Assembly: GCA_019787685.1 (NCBI GenBank)
Contig: JAHNUO010000007.1
Location: 992,001 to 1,056,000 of the forward strand
Origin: Chiua virens
Lineage: Eukaryota > Basidiomycota > Agaricomycetes > Boletales > Boletaceae
DNA: 64,000 nucleotides
Direction: 5' to 3'
Within the stretch, counting starts at the first letter, position 1; the number at the start of each line of letters is the position of its first letter. The notes beneath the pieces were generated by a model. The model made no database searches. It saw only the letters and a program-made list of their open reading frames with translations, and had not been told where the DNA came from. Both the position numbers and the translations under genes were made by a program. This document shows, piece by piece, positions 51,197-60,999 of this stretch.

Positions 51197-51334
51197 GAAA
51201 GACGAAGAATATGTAGACGTTACAGGGCAAACCTAGTACCTGCACACATTTGTCCCTATTCATTTTACGATAATTTCGAGTACCTATACCTTAGGCCTCA
51301 AAACACTCTCAAACAAACTAGGAGATATCAGTAG

Positions 51335-51625
51335 ATGTTCACTTACTTTGCACTAGCAGCAATCTTCATTATCACAATCACCTTCTTGTTTGCAATCTAC
51401 CAAATTTCCAAGTCCCTTGTTGATTACCAAAGGTCCCTTAACTTCAGGATCCAACTCAATGAAAACACTATCATCTTTGCTCTCTATGCTCCCTATGAGC
51501 AACAACAGGCAGAAGAAGTACATTACCACTCTGCTCCCACAATCACTGCTACCACCTGGAATGCACCAGTAAATGCAGAAGACTGGGACAACCAATCCAA
51601 CAAAACCGATCCAACAACTAAATAA
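51335..51625 (+). CDS. Small ORF with one membrane segment, upstream of gag
   Basis: 96 codons. Residues about 4-24 form a strong hydrophobic segment (YFALAAIFIITITFLFAIYQ), then a polar tail. It ends six bases before the gag ATG. Function unknown; might be an element accessory protein or chance. Confidence 0.4.
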   Translation: MFTYFALAAIFIITITFLFAIYQISKSLVDYQRSLNFRIQLNENTIIFALYAPYEQQQAEEVHYHSAPTITATTWNAPVNAEDWDNQSNKTDPTTK

Positions 51626-52301
51626 GAAGTATGGATTACACAACTGCACTTGCGCAGATGAACAACATCAACATCACAAATGGTGATTGTCTCAAAGCTG
51701 CATTTGTTCTGGTAAATAAACAAAGCACTATGATTAATGTATTACAAAATCAAATGGCTACTATGCCACCCCCTATGCCACAAGTGCAAGCTGCTTCATC
51801 TTCTAAAGTAGAAATATTCGCAGACCCTGGCTCCTATGATGGAGATATGGCCCAATTTGAAGAATGATGGGCAAAGATCAAGGGATGGCTCGCAGTCAAT
51901 GACTGAGCCATACCCAATGGCTCATACATCACAGTTATGGCAGTACTCTCACACCTAAAAGGGAAAGAGCTGCACAATTCACTGAAACATGCTTAGCCAA
52001 AGGCACTGCTCTCACATGGGCACAATTAGTCATGGACATAGAAGGCATGTTCCAACAAAACAACAAGGTCGATTGGGTGAGATCCCAATTAGAAAATCTC
52101 AAACAAGGAATGATGAGAGTAAAGGACTATATTGTCCAATGGGAGGCTCTCTGGCTACAAGCTGCAATAGATCCTTCCCACATGATAAGACTCCTTGAGG
52201 CTAACATAGCCCATTCCATCATTTACCAAATCTTCCATGACAGGCACAGAGTAGACCCATTCCATGCAATATACACGGACCCCACAAGGGCCGATTACAT
52301 A

Positions 52302-52516
52302 CAGTAAGCAACAAAACTATTGCAATGTTTGACCCTAATGTGGTGTGCACAGTGCACCGCAACCACTCGTGTGAATTACACTTAGCTTTGGTGAGACCAA
52401 ATAAGGTACGAATCATTGGCTACAAATTGGCCTCTGGGTCATGTGATTTGGCCCAGTGGCTGCGAAGATATTGCCATTTTAAGTCACTCTAGTCATTGCA
52501 ACAGTTTTGTTGCTGA
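52302..52516 (+). repeat. Left terminal inverted repeat of the Tc1-like element
   Basis: Matches 53678-53892 in reverse complement with scattered differences. Its inner end (ATTGCAACAGTTTTGTTGCT) is itself an inverted copy of its outer end. Confidence 0.88.
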
Positions 52517-52643
52517 GCTATGTAAATGCAGAAACCACCTGTTGCAATGAAATATTATGTCAGCAATGGGTCATGTGATGCATAAACAGTTCAACATGAT
52601 GTAAACACAGCCAAACATCATTGCTTTTACCACTTCTTTCATC

Positions 52644-53660
52644 ATGAAATCTCTGTCCATTGATTAAACCAACCAGATCATTACTTTCTTGGAATTGGGT
52701 CAATCAACCCGCCAAATCTCTGCTTCTACTGGGTTCAACCACTCCACCATCAGTCGTATTCATGCCAAACACTGTCCTGACCTTCCCAAAGCTTCTGGTG
52801 GTCGTTCATCCATCATTTCCCCTACTGATATGCACCATGCCATTCAACTTCTTGGTACTGGAAAGGCTGAAAATGCTGTCCAGATCACCAAGACTCTTCA
52901 GGATGTCAAGAACCATCCCATATCCTCACAAACCATTCGTCATCACCTGAAAAAGGCTGGTATGAAGGCTGTAGTAAAGCAAAAACGACCTCTTCTTTCC
53001 AAGCGTCATAGGAGAGAAAGATTGGATTTTGCTATAAGCCACCAGGATTGGACTGTGGATGATTGGAAGCATGTCATATGGTGAGATGAGATCAAAATCA
53101 ATCGTATTGGGTCAGATGGCAGGAAATGGGCTTGGAAAAAGGCAGGAGAGGGCCTTAGTGATAGAATTGTACAGGGTACAGTCAAGTTTGGGGGAGGTTC
53201 AGTGATGATATGGGGTTGTATGAGTTGGGAAGGGGTTGGAATGGCTTGCAAGATTGATGGTAAGATGGATGCTAACCTCTATGTGCAGATTTTAGAGGAT
53301 GATCTCCAACAAACCCTGGTGGATTTTGGATTTTCTCCAGAGGACATTATCTTTCAATAAGATAATGATCCCAAACATACCAGTAGGAAGGCCAAGGAGT
53401 GGTTTGAGGAGCATGGATTTGAGGTCATGGTATGGCCTGCTCAGTCCCCAGATCTTAATCCCATAGAACATCTATGGTTCATCCTCAAAAGAAGGCTAGC
53501 AGAGTATCCTGAGCCACCCAAGGGGGTATTGGAACTTTGGGAGAGGATTCAAGCAGAGTGGTACAAGATTGGGGCAGAGGAGTGTCAAAGGTTGATTGAG
53601 AGTATGCCCAGGAGGGTTCAGGAGGTTATCAAGGCCAAAGGAGGGTACACTTCATACTAA
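52644..53660 (+). pseudogene. Tc1/mariner DDE transposase, three premature stops
   Basis: 339-codon frame from ATG 52644 with stops at 52665 (TAA), 53082 (TGA) and 53358 (TAA), otherwise unbroken. An HTH region (TRQISASTGFNHSTISRIHA) comes first, then DEIKINRIGSDG with the first catalytic Asp, DNDPKHTS with the second, and SPDLNPIEHLW with the Glu. Spacing from the second Asp to the Glu is 34 residues, so DD34E as in Tc1. Two stops fit CAA to TAA changes. Inactive as read. Confidence 0.92.
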
Positions 53661-53677
53661 TTACAATACCCATGATA

Positions 53678-53892
53678 TCAGCAACAAAACTGTTGCAATG
53701 ACTAGAGTGACTTAAAATGGCAATATCTTCGCAGCCACTGGGCCAAATCACATGACCCAGAGGCCAATTTGTAGCCAATGATTCGTACCTTATTTGGTCT
53801 CACCAAAGCTAAGTGTAATTCCCACGGGTGGTTGTGGTGCACTGTGCACACCACATTAGGGTCAAATATTGCAACAGTTTTGTTGCTCACTG
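53678..53892 (-). repeat. Right terminal inverted repeat of the Tc1-like element
   Basis: Reverse complement of 52302-52516; ends TTTTGTTGCTCACTG at the TA target site. Confidence 0.88.
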
Positions 53893-54132
53893 TAAAAGAC
53901 CACAACCATGCAGTAACTATATACCTTTCCTGGATATGTAACACTGGGAATGCCATGGAAGCACTCAATTACATGTGATCAGATCATTGGAAGAAAAAAG
54001 ATTCCAACACCATGGACATTGGCACAGCCACATATGAAAGAGATGATGATGGCTGGTTCACAGGAAAAGAAGTACAAGCAATTGGAAATAAGAATTCCGG
54101 AAAGTGCTTCAACTGCAGCAGCTCTGGCCATA

Positions 54133-55301
54133 TGTTAAAGACCATGCGACTCGGAGGTAACCAACTCCGGATCTCCGGAGTTGTGGTGTCGGACAGGACT
54201 TGGCTTCACTGTATATGGTACACCTTTGTCACAGTCTGTCCCTGTATTTTGGACGTGTGGAGTTGAGTGGAGTAGAGACTGTCAAGGTCTTATGGAGGAT
54301 TTGGAGTGAGTCATACAAATAAACTAATATTCAGACTGAAGTTACAATCGAAGTAACTATGGTTTATATACTCGGAGGAAACATAATGATTAGTCATGGA
54401 GTAAGGAGATGAGTAATATGGAGAAACAGAGAATGACTAATTCTGAGTAAGACGGTGTAGGGAATAGGTATTCCCTGTGCTCGCATAGCACGTTTCCGCA
54501 CCCTGTCGTCACCCGATCCCGATCCTGATCTGTCTGCTTGTGCAAACTCATCCGGATTGCTGTATCCACGCCCGATTTGCCTCGGACTCTTTTATTTTAT
54601 TTTTGATGCTCCTTATTCATACTTAGCATTGGCTAGACCATGTCACGCAGCCCTTGCAGGGACGTTCGGGTGCCTCTTGAACTTTATACCATACGAAAAC
54701 CTTCTTTTTATTATTATCCTTACTTAGGACGAGTCTGAGGGTATTCCCGAGGACTATAAATTCACTGTATTGACAAAATACAGTAGCTTTTGCCTGTGTG
54801 CATCTGTCTCACATCGTTTTTGGTCGATGTTCGTTTTCTCTCGCTCTCCTCGTATTTTCTCAATCCGGATCAGACTGCCGTGTCCGCCTTTCTATCCGTT
54901 TTAATCCAGATTCGCCCCGGATTCATCTCGGACTACTCAAAAACCATTATTCGTCGTTCACCAACTCAGTGTTGTCCCTGGGTCGAACGGAATCGCATTC
55001 CTTCACCCTCTTTCTATTTCTTTCAATCCCCCTGAGTATTGCACTACAGCCGGGATATATTACCTTCAACAGGAGATTGGAAAACTAGATAACTGGAGGT
55101 AAGTCAGGTACTGAGGAAGCCGGAGCTGTGCTTGTAAGTGAGACACAGGTTATGTACTAAAACAAAAGAGGAAACATATATATGTATGTAACGGAGGTCT
55201 GGGGTCATGGAGTTGCGTCCTGAGGTAGATTGACCTGGAGTTCATGTCTAAGGGTGTCAGAGTTATATCCAGAGGAATGGAGAACAGAGCAGTATATGAC
55301 A
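54133..55301 (-). repeat. Solo LTR in minus orientation, itself interrupted
   Basis: On the minus strand it starts TGTCATATACTGC and runs parallel to the LTR at 63841-64000 (shared CCTCTGGATATAACTCTGA, ACTCCATGACCCC, GACCTCCGTTACAT). Flanks are CCATA (54128-54132) and CCACA (55302-55306), a 5-bp target duplication with one change. It sits inside the first gag zinc knuckle. Without the nested LTR it is about 570 bp. Confidence 0.82.
54456..55048 (+). repeat. Second solo LTR nested inside the first
   Basis: Starts TGTAGGGAATAGGTATTCCC and ends TATTGCACTACA, with a TATA-like GACTATAAATTC inside. Flanks GACGG and GCCGG could be a 5-bp target duplication with one change. It resembles in layout, but not in detail, the 707 bp LTR family at 55967. 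Confidence 0.65.
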
Positions 55302-55574
55302 CCACAGACCAGCTGATTGCACAAAACCCAAAAACCAGTGCAGTGAATGCAAGTGGTATGGTGGTGGACATAAGAACCAATGCTCACATGAGGTCCACAT
55401 GATCACAAAGAAGGAAGAAAAGAAGACAACAATATCTTCTACTTCCACCACTTCCCTATCTGTACTGGCTATAGACCCCTTTGCCACAATCCAAGGGATG
55501 ACACCTGAGGAAGTGCAGGCATATTATTTCAATATGTACGAAACTAAAAACGGAAAGGGAAAAGGCAAGATGAA

Positions 55575-55966
55575 TTGAGCAAACTGGGATCTCATGTTTG
55601 CACTTCCATTCCTAAAGATTATGACAACTCTATTTCTTTGAAATTTGACTTTAATTACTCCGAAATACCTCCTAGGCAAGAGGATAAACTACCAAAACCA
55701 AAAACAACTGAAAATGAAAGTATTGACAGTGTCTCTGTGGAGTGCAGTGGGCACAATAGTCCCATGCTTAATTCTGACCCAAAACAAATCCCTGATGGGT
55801 CTTTCATTAGATCTACATTGGTAGAAAAAGAAATCATTCTCCCAATATTGGTTTTCCCAGTGAATCAAATTGGCTATGTTGGAGTAAAAGTGCTCTTAGA
55901 CAGTGGAGCTAATGCAATATTCATACATGAAGATTACATCACTAAACATAAACTCCCATGTCACGC
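55575..55966 (+). pseudogene. pol start with aspartic protease, truncated
   Basis: Overlaps the gag stop. It contains VKVLLDSGANAIFIHEDYIT, the retroviral-type aspartic protease active-site motif (DSGA). It breaks off at HKLPCHA where the next LTR begins at 55967. The TAG after VRYSLRL belongs to the inserted LTR. Confidence 0.7.
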
Positions 55967-56673
55967 TGTAGGAGTTAGATACTCCCTACGGTTGTAGGAT
56001 ACATTTTCCTCGCTCTTCATCATGTCATATCATCTCCCGTCTCATCCGCCATCGACTTCGTGCCAGCCCGGTTTCATTCCTAGCGTTTACAGATCATCCG
56101 AGTCCAATCCGAGTCCAATCCGAGTCAACGCGATCCAATCCGGTGCTTTCGTACATATTCCGCTTCATCCGATTTGACTTGTTCTACTCGATTTGGCCTT
56201 ATTAAGGTCATTACTATTCTAACACCTTCCCTTTCCTTGTCATCTACAAGGTTTGACACCCCTTCTTTCCATACTCACCCTACGTCAATCCTGTACACTT
56301 ACTTAGGGTCGGATTACCTTTAACAGTCCTGGGTTATGCCCAGGACTATAAAACCCTGTTTCTAACACAAAAATAGGGTCTTTCGGCGTTCAGGAGATCT
56401 CCTGTTTACTCTCCCGTGCGTGAGTGAGCTGGGTAGTTTCTCTTTTACCTCGTCCTATTGTTCCTCGACGTCTCATCTACTCGAATCAATACTCTCATCG
56501 CTTCGCCTCCACCCGGATACTTTTATATCGACCGCTTTTCATTCCGGATTGTCCAGCAGCTTCTAGGACTCTTAGACAAACCTGAATCCATCATCCCTTC
56601 AAACATAACCCCCCTTGGGACGAACCTATCGCCCCACCTTTCTTCTCATTCAACCTTATATTACTTTTCTACA
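55967..56673 (+). repeat. Left LTR, 707 bp
   Basis: TGTAGGAGTTAG...CTTTTCTACA. Contains a TATA-type promoter (GGACTATAAAACCC, around 56343) on the plus strand. Differs from the right LTR at six positions. Confidence 0.95.
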
Positions 56674-56675
56674 AC

Positions 56676-56692
56676 TGGAGCCCACCGCGAGG
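56676..56692 (+). promoter_or_regulatory. Putative primer-binding site
   Basis: TGGAGCCCACCGCGAGG, two bases after the left LTR, starting with the TGG expected for pairing with a tRNA CCA end. The tRNA was not identified. Confidence 0.5.
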
Positions 56693-56983
56693 GGTGGTTT
56701 CAGAAGGGTCGGATTCGGACGTCTTTGCTCTCCTACTGCTTTTCCTTCATTTTGCCGCGCACCTCGCCTACACCCGTCCCAGACTTGTGCCTTATCCGGT
56801 TTCACAAACCTTATATTTTTTTTCGGATCCGGTTACGATACCTTCTGACTTTTAGTCCCCGTTCACCCTGCTCGCACCCCTGTACCGTTACTAACCCTTC
56901 CGCCGTGTCTCACGATACATCCACCCTTAGCTACGAAGGTCACGAGCGCATCAGACAATCAACTGACACCATTTCCGTCCATC

Positions 56984-59032
56984 ATGATCGCGGCTAGCAT
57001 AATCCGGATGCCGTATCGAGGCACCCTGGATGCACCAACCTTCAGCGGAAAAGCTTCCCATCTCCAACCATATCTAGACGACGACGACTTTCTTTGCACA
57101 TGCGTCGGACTGCCCCAATCGAAGAAAGTACGGTATGCATTGCATTACGTCGATCCCAGTATACGCGACCTTTGGGAGACCCTACCTGAAGCGGTTGCCG
57201 ATCCACCAGATTGGCAGGCGTTCGTTATAGCCATCAAGACACTCTACCCGGAACTCAATAACCGGTACCGTTTCGAGGATCTCCAAAATCTCGTCAATCA
57301 CTATCGATCCAAGTCAATGCGCTCCCTTGACGAGCTGGGGAAGTATATTCGGGAATTTACAAAAGTAGCATCATTCCTTCTCACCCGACAACGAATAGCA
57401 ACTCTTGATTGAGACTTTCTTTTTCTTAGTGGTTTCCCAGTCAATTTACAGTACGAGATTCGTCGACGGTTAGCGATCCTGCGACCAGATATCCACCCGG
57501 ATGCCTCGTATGCGCTCGATGACGTTCGTGACGCAGCCGAGTTTCTTTTATCAGGATCACATTCTTATTTTACACCTACACCTTCGCTTTGCCTTCGATC
57601 ACCTTCACTTTCGCTACCTGACACTTACAATCCGCTTCCGTATAACCGACCCATCTCTTCATCCGTTTTTATTTCACCATCAATCCAAGGACCGCCTACT
57701 AACTCGTATAGTGTTGCGGTTATCGCACCGGTTATGGACATCAACCCGTGTGTTGCTCTGTCATCGCGACTGTCGGTTATGGAACGACCGACGGATTTTA
57801 TTATCGATTCGACCGTGTTAACTGAACCGGTCTCACCACTCTCAACCCCGATTGCACCTCGTGCAACCATCATCACGACACCTCTCAGCATCACGGACGC
57901 ACGGTCAGCCTGTCCTTGCGACCTATTTGACATCGAACTGGACACTCTGTCATATTCGGTAACAACTCGGCTGGTAATACACGACACAGCACCACGTCCA
58001 ATCGAAACTGGCCGTGATTCGGACGATCCAAATGACGGATCGGTAGAACCTATAATCACCCCCGCCATTTCCCAGCTATGAAATACCCCCATTGTCGTGT
58101 CCGCACTCGGTCTCACATCCGATCCGGCCTCTCGTCCCATTCCCCCGAAATCACTCTCAAATGCTCCCTATCGACCCATCCCCCATTCGCGCCGATCATT
58201 TTCCCTTTTCCTACTACAGCTGCTCCATCTGTGGACCGCTATTGTACCGAGTCAGGCGTTACCGGCCGGTAATATCGTTTCGATCCGCAGCATACACAAG
58301 CCCCCTCGGCTGTACCCTGACCGTTTCAGGCATTCATTTTTATCTATTTTTGTTTCATACCCGTGCAAGACTAACATTTTAGGACGAACGAGTGTCAGCC
58401 GGTTTGTAAAGGATCGTCATGATCCGCCGGCTGAGACAGTCCCAACCGGTCGTATCCGGATCGCTGCTGTTTGCATACTCCCAAGGCCCACGAAACATCT
58501 GAACGTTTGTTTGGGCACCTTTCAACTACTCATTCTACCTACACACGAGTCCTTACCCCATTTTAATCCGCCTCCTTCTTGCATTCGTTCATCCGCGTTC
58601 CTGTCGTTTACTATTCAAGTTCCCCTCGTTCACATCCGGTCTTCCGTTACGGCCGCTTTGCCTTCGTCCTCACCATCCGCCTGGGTAGCTGGTTTCACCG
58701 CGGAGCCTTCAAAACTTAATCTGCCTATTCCCCATCTGTCACTGCTTAATCTGCAAGTACATATAACGCAGCCCTTGCGTACTTTCGATGCCCGGGAGGT
58801 CATCATTTCAAGTTCCCCTCAGTGTGAGCTTGGTTGGTACCTAATGCCAAGCTCAGTTTTTCACGTTTTTAGTCGCATAACACGCACTTTCGATGCCATC
58901 CGCTCGTATACGGATCCGTTTCTGCGCATTACTAACCGGTTCATTGATTTTATAGTTCAACCTGATGATCCGCCGTTGTTAGTCGACGTCGCGACTACTT
59001 GGCAATGGTCCAAGCATCGTCTCAAAGCATAA
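56984..59032 (+). pseudogene. Gag-like ORF of the LTR element with two in-frame TGA stops
   Basis: One frame of 683 codons with stops only at 57410 and 58079, plus the final stop. Its N-terminal domain, from MPYRGTLDAPTFSG through RYALHYVDPSIRDLWETLPE to LEDLQNL-type helices (FEDLQNLVNHYR), resembles retroelement gag of basidiomycetes. The middle and C-terminus are Ser/Thr/Pro-rich without zinc knuckle. TGA from CGA by C-to-T change would explain both stops. Beyond residue ~370 I recognise nothing. Alternatively the segments are separate products. Confidence 0.6.
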
Positions 59033-59559
59033 AACATAAAGTCAGCCATATGATACGTATCCATCTCTACCCCGGGATTCGACCGGCGCTCTCTATCTCA
59101 CCCCGGGATTCAATCCGGTGCCTCTAAAACAACGAAAACCGCCGATAAACACACAGACAATTTATACAATACACTCTTTCCTTCGATACAACAAGACAGA
59201 AAAATAAAACAACGAAACCATTCATATACTGCCAGTTCCTTTGTCTTCGATCATAACCGTTGTTATTTAGATATTCACTTTTGCTACTACTTCCTTTCTC
59301 TCATCTGAAACCGAATACTGTCATATGCAATCCGGCCGCTCGGCGAAGCGATTAGTGCAGGTATAGACTCGAAAGATGACTGAAGAAGACAAGCCGGATG
59401 GACAACCGCACCCCGTATTAATTATTCTCGTTTCTTTTCACTCACATTTCGTTTTATTAATCACTTTCCATGCGTTGCTTAATTAGGGTTCGCGACTGGA
59501 TTGGACAGAGGACACGGATCGATTGCTATACTACGACACAGCGGGAACGACGACTCTAT

Positions 59560-60846
59560 CTACAGAAGCCGTAGTATGGCCTTCACCTTCTCCAACTCAG
59601 CCTCCTTCGACGCGATTGCCGTCCCTTTATCCGCCAACTGCATCTCGAGCGTCTTGTACTCGGTTTTGGAGGCGAGCAGCTCTGCCTCCATAGCGAGCAT
59701 GGCCCGTTTGGCCGCGTCGACCTGAGAGCGCGTAGGTCCGTCTTGACCCGACGTCTTCTGCTTCTTCTTGAGGCCCGTATCCTCTTCCTCCTCGTTGTCC
59801 ACGATGGATGCCTTAGCCTTAGGACGCGGCTTCGGCCTTGCCTTGCGCGTATCCGGAACTGGATTGGACGGTTCCGCGAACAGTCGGCGCGGTGGTATGA
59901 ATACCACCGGTTTTTGCGAAGCTAAACCGTGTATTAATACACGTGGACTGATGAGCAACGTGTTATTGCTCACCTGGGACCCTCGTCGCTTCTACCTTCC
60001 CATCCGTCTTCGCCCTCTTGCCGCCACGTCCGCTTGAATACGTGCAGCTCTGGCGGTCCTTTCCGCAGCGTCTGCATACACGACTAGGAACCCCAAAGCA
60101 GGGGTACCCTGCGCCCTCACGCCGCTCGCACGGCACCTCGTGGTCGATGTCGCCTTCCTCCCGCAGCGAATCGGTATGGGTCGGCAGCGTGCTCTTGGCC
60201 GTGCTGCTTTCGACGATGATCGGCTCGTCCTCGTCCTCCGACTCGTTCTCCATCACGATAGGACGCTGTGTGTATAACCTCGTTAGCATCGCGCGTACCG
60301 GATAGGTATCCGGACACGCACCTTCCGTTTCTCTCTCCCCTCTGGCGCTTTCCCCTTCTCCTCGCGCCTCCTTCGCGTCTTCTCGTCCCCTGCGTCCTCT
60401 CGTTCCTCACTCTCGTGCACTGCTGCCATTGCCTTCGCCGCGTCATCAGCCGCCTTTCGTAGCTTCTTGGCCGCGTCCCACCGTTCCATTGCCTTCTGCG
60501 ACTCTTGAATCGCGAGGGTGACCGCGTTGTCAACCCGAGCCTTGACGCCGGCGTCCCGAGCCTGTCGAAGGCAATCGCTGAGATGTTTCTGTAAAAACGA
60601 ATAGTTCACGGTTAGTACACGACGAGACGCGATCAGTTAACTACGTACCAGGATCTCATCCCATTCCTCTCGCCACATCGTTTGCTCCTCGGCCAGGTCC
60701 TCCCTATCGTCCGGGATCGTCTTTGCGAAGTCCCTGGCGCGTCCGTTCGCATGCTTCAGCTCCGTCTCGGCGAAGACGCATGGTTCGTATGGATCGACCG
60801 CTTTCTGCGTGTCCACGTATTTGAGGATCGACTCGGCATACGACAT
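59560..60846 (-). CDS. Antisense gene in LTR element: coiled-coil protein with zinc-cluster-like motif
   Basis: Exons 60649-60846, 60322-60588, 59974-60265 and 59560-59921, three GT-AG introns with exact phases, 372 aa, no stop or shift. Exon 1 (1-66) is acidic/helical, starting MSYAESILKYVDTQ. Exon 2 (67-155) is charged and probably coiled coil. Exon 3 carries C201-x2-R204-x6-C211-x7-C219-x2-C222-x6-C229, a Zn2Cys6 pattern with the second Cys replaced by Arg. Exon 4 is basic then helical, ending KVKAILRLL. It starts only about 150 bp from the right LTR and reads toward the gag-like ORF. Related unnamed proteins are, from memory, numerous in Agaricomycetes. Function unknown; a transcription-factor-like role is inference. 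Confidence 0.8.
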
Positions 60847-60999
60847 AGTGGAAGTGTAAAAGATAAAGAGAATGGAAGAGAAGTGTGGACGCGACGCGTT
60901 CAAGTAATGTCCGGTGGCGCATTGTTCAGTTTTCAAACCCAGCTCGCGCATACATCACGTGACCGACTGAGGACAGTCGGCATCCAAGTTCCCCTCGGG

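Larger units (their letters stand above)
52302..53892 (+). mobile_element. Tc1/mariner-type DNA transposon, 1,591 bp
   Basis: Bounded by inverted repeats of about 215 bp beginning CAGTAAGCAACAAAAC (left) and, on the other strand at the right, CAGTGAGCAACAAAAC. TA is duplicated at both ends (52300-52301 and 53893-53894). Excision in thought of the element plus one TA rejoins the interrupted gag frame (DYI then KDHNHA). It contains one transposase pseudogene. Confidence 0.92.
51631..55578 (+). pseudogene. gag of the gypsy-like element, interrupted
   Basis: Starts MDYTTALAQMNNINITNGD. The capsid-like part includes EIFADPGSYDGDMAQFEE followed by TGA where a Trp is expected (EEW), then more stops and shifts near 51867-51995. 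WAQLVMDIEGMFQQNNKVDW and VKDYIVQWEALWLQAAI are typical capsid blocks. The Tc1 insertion splits it after DYI, and a solo LTR splits the first zinc knuckle CFNCSSSGH after 54132. After 55301 the frame resumes through the second Cys/His motif CSECKWYGGGHKNQC to a stop at 55576. Confidence 0.7.
50082..55966 (+). mobile_element. Ty3/gypsy-like retrotransposon, truncated and multiply interrupted
   Basis: From the probable 5' LTR it carries two small ORFs, a degenerate gag with zinc knuckles, and the start of pol with an aspartic protease motif LLDSGANAIF. It is interrupted by a Tc1-like element at 52302-53892 and a solo LTR at 54133-55301, and is cut after the protease by another LTR element at 55967. 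No reverse transcriptase or integrase remains in the window. Removing the insertions restores continuous reading across both sites, which confirms the nesting order. Confidence 0.75.

Noticed and set aside
55962..55971. Calling CACGC a target-site duplication
   Set aside because: The right flank is GCGAC; the sequences do not match.
57625..58140. 171-codon minus-strand ORF inside the LTR element
   Set aside because: Antisense to the gag-like frame; no motif and no splice structure, unlike 59560-60846.
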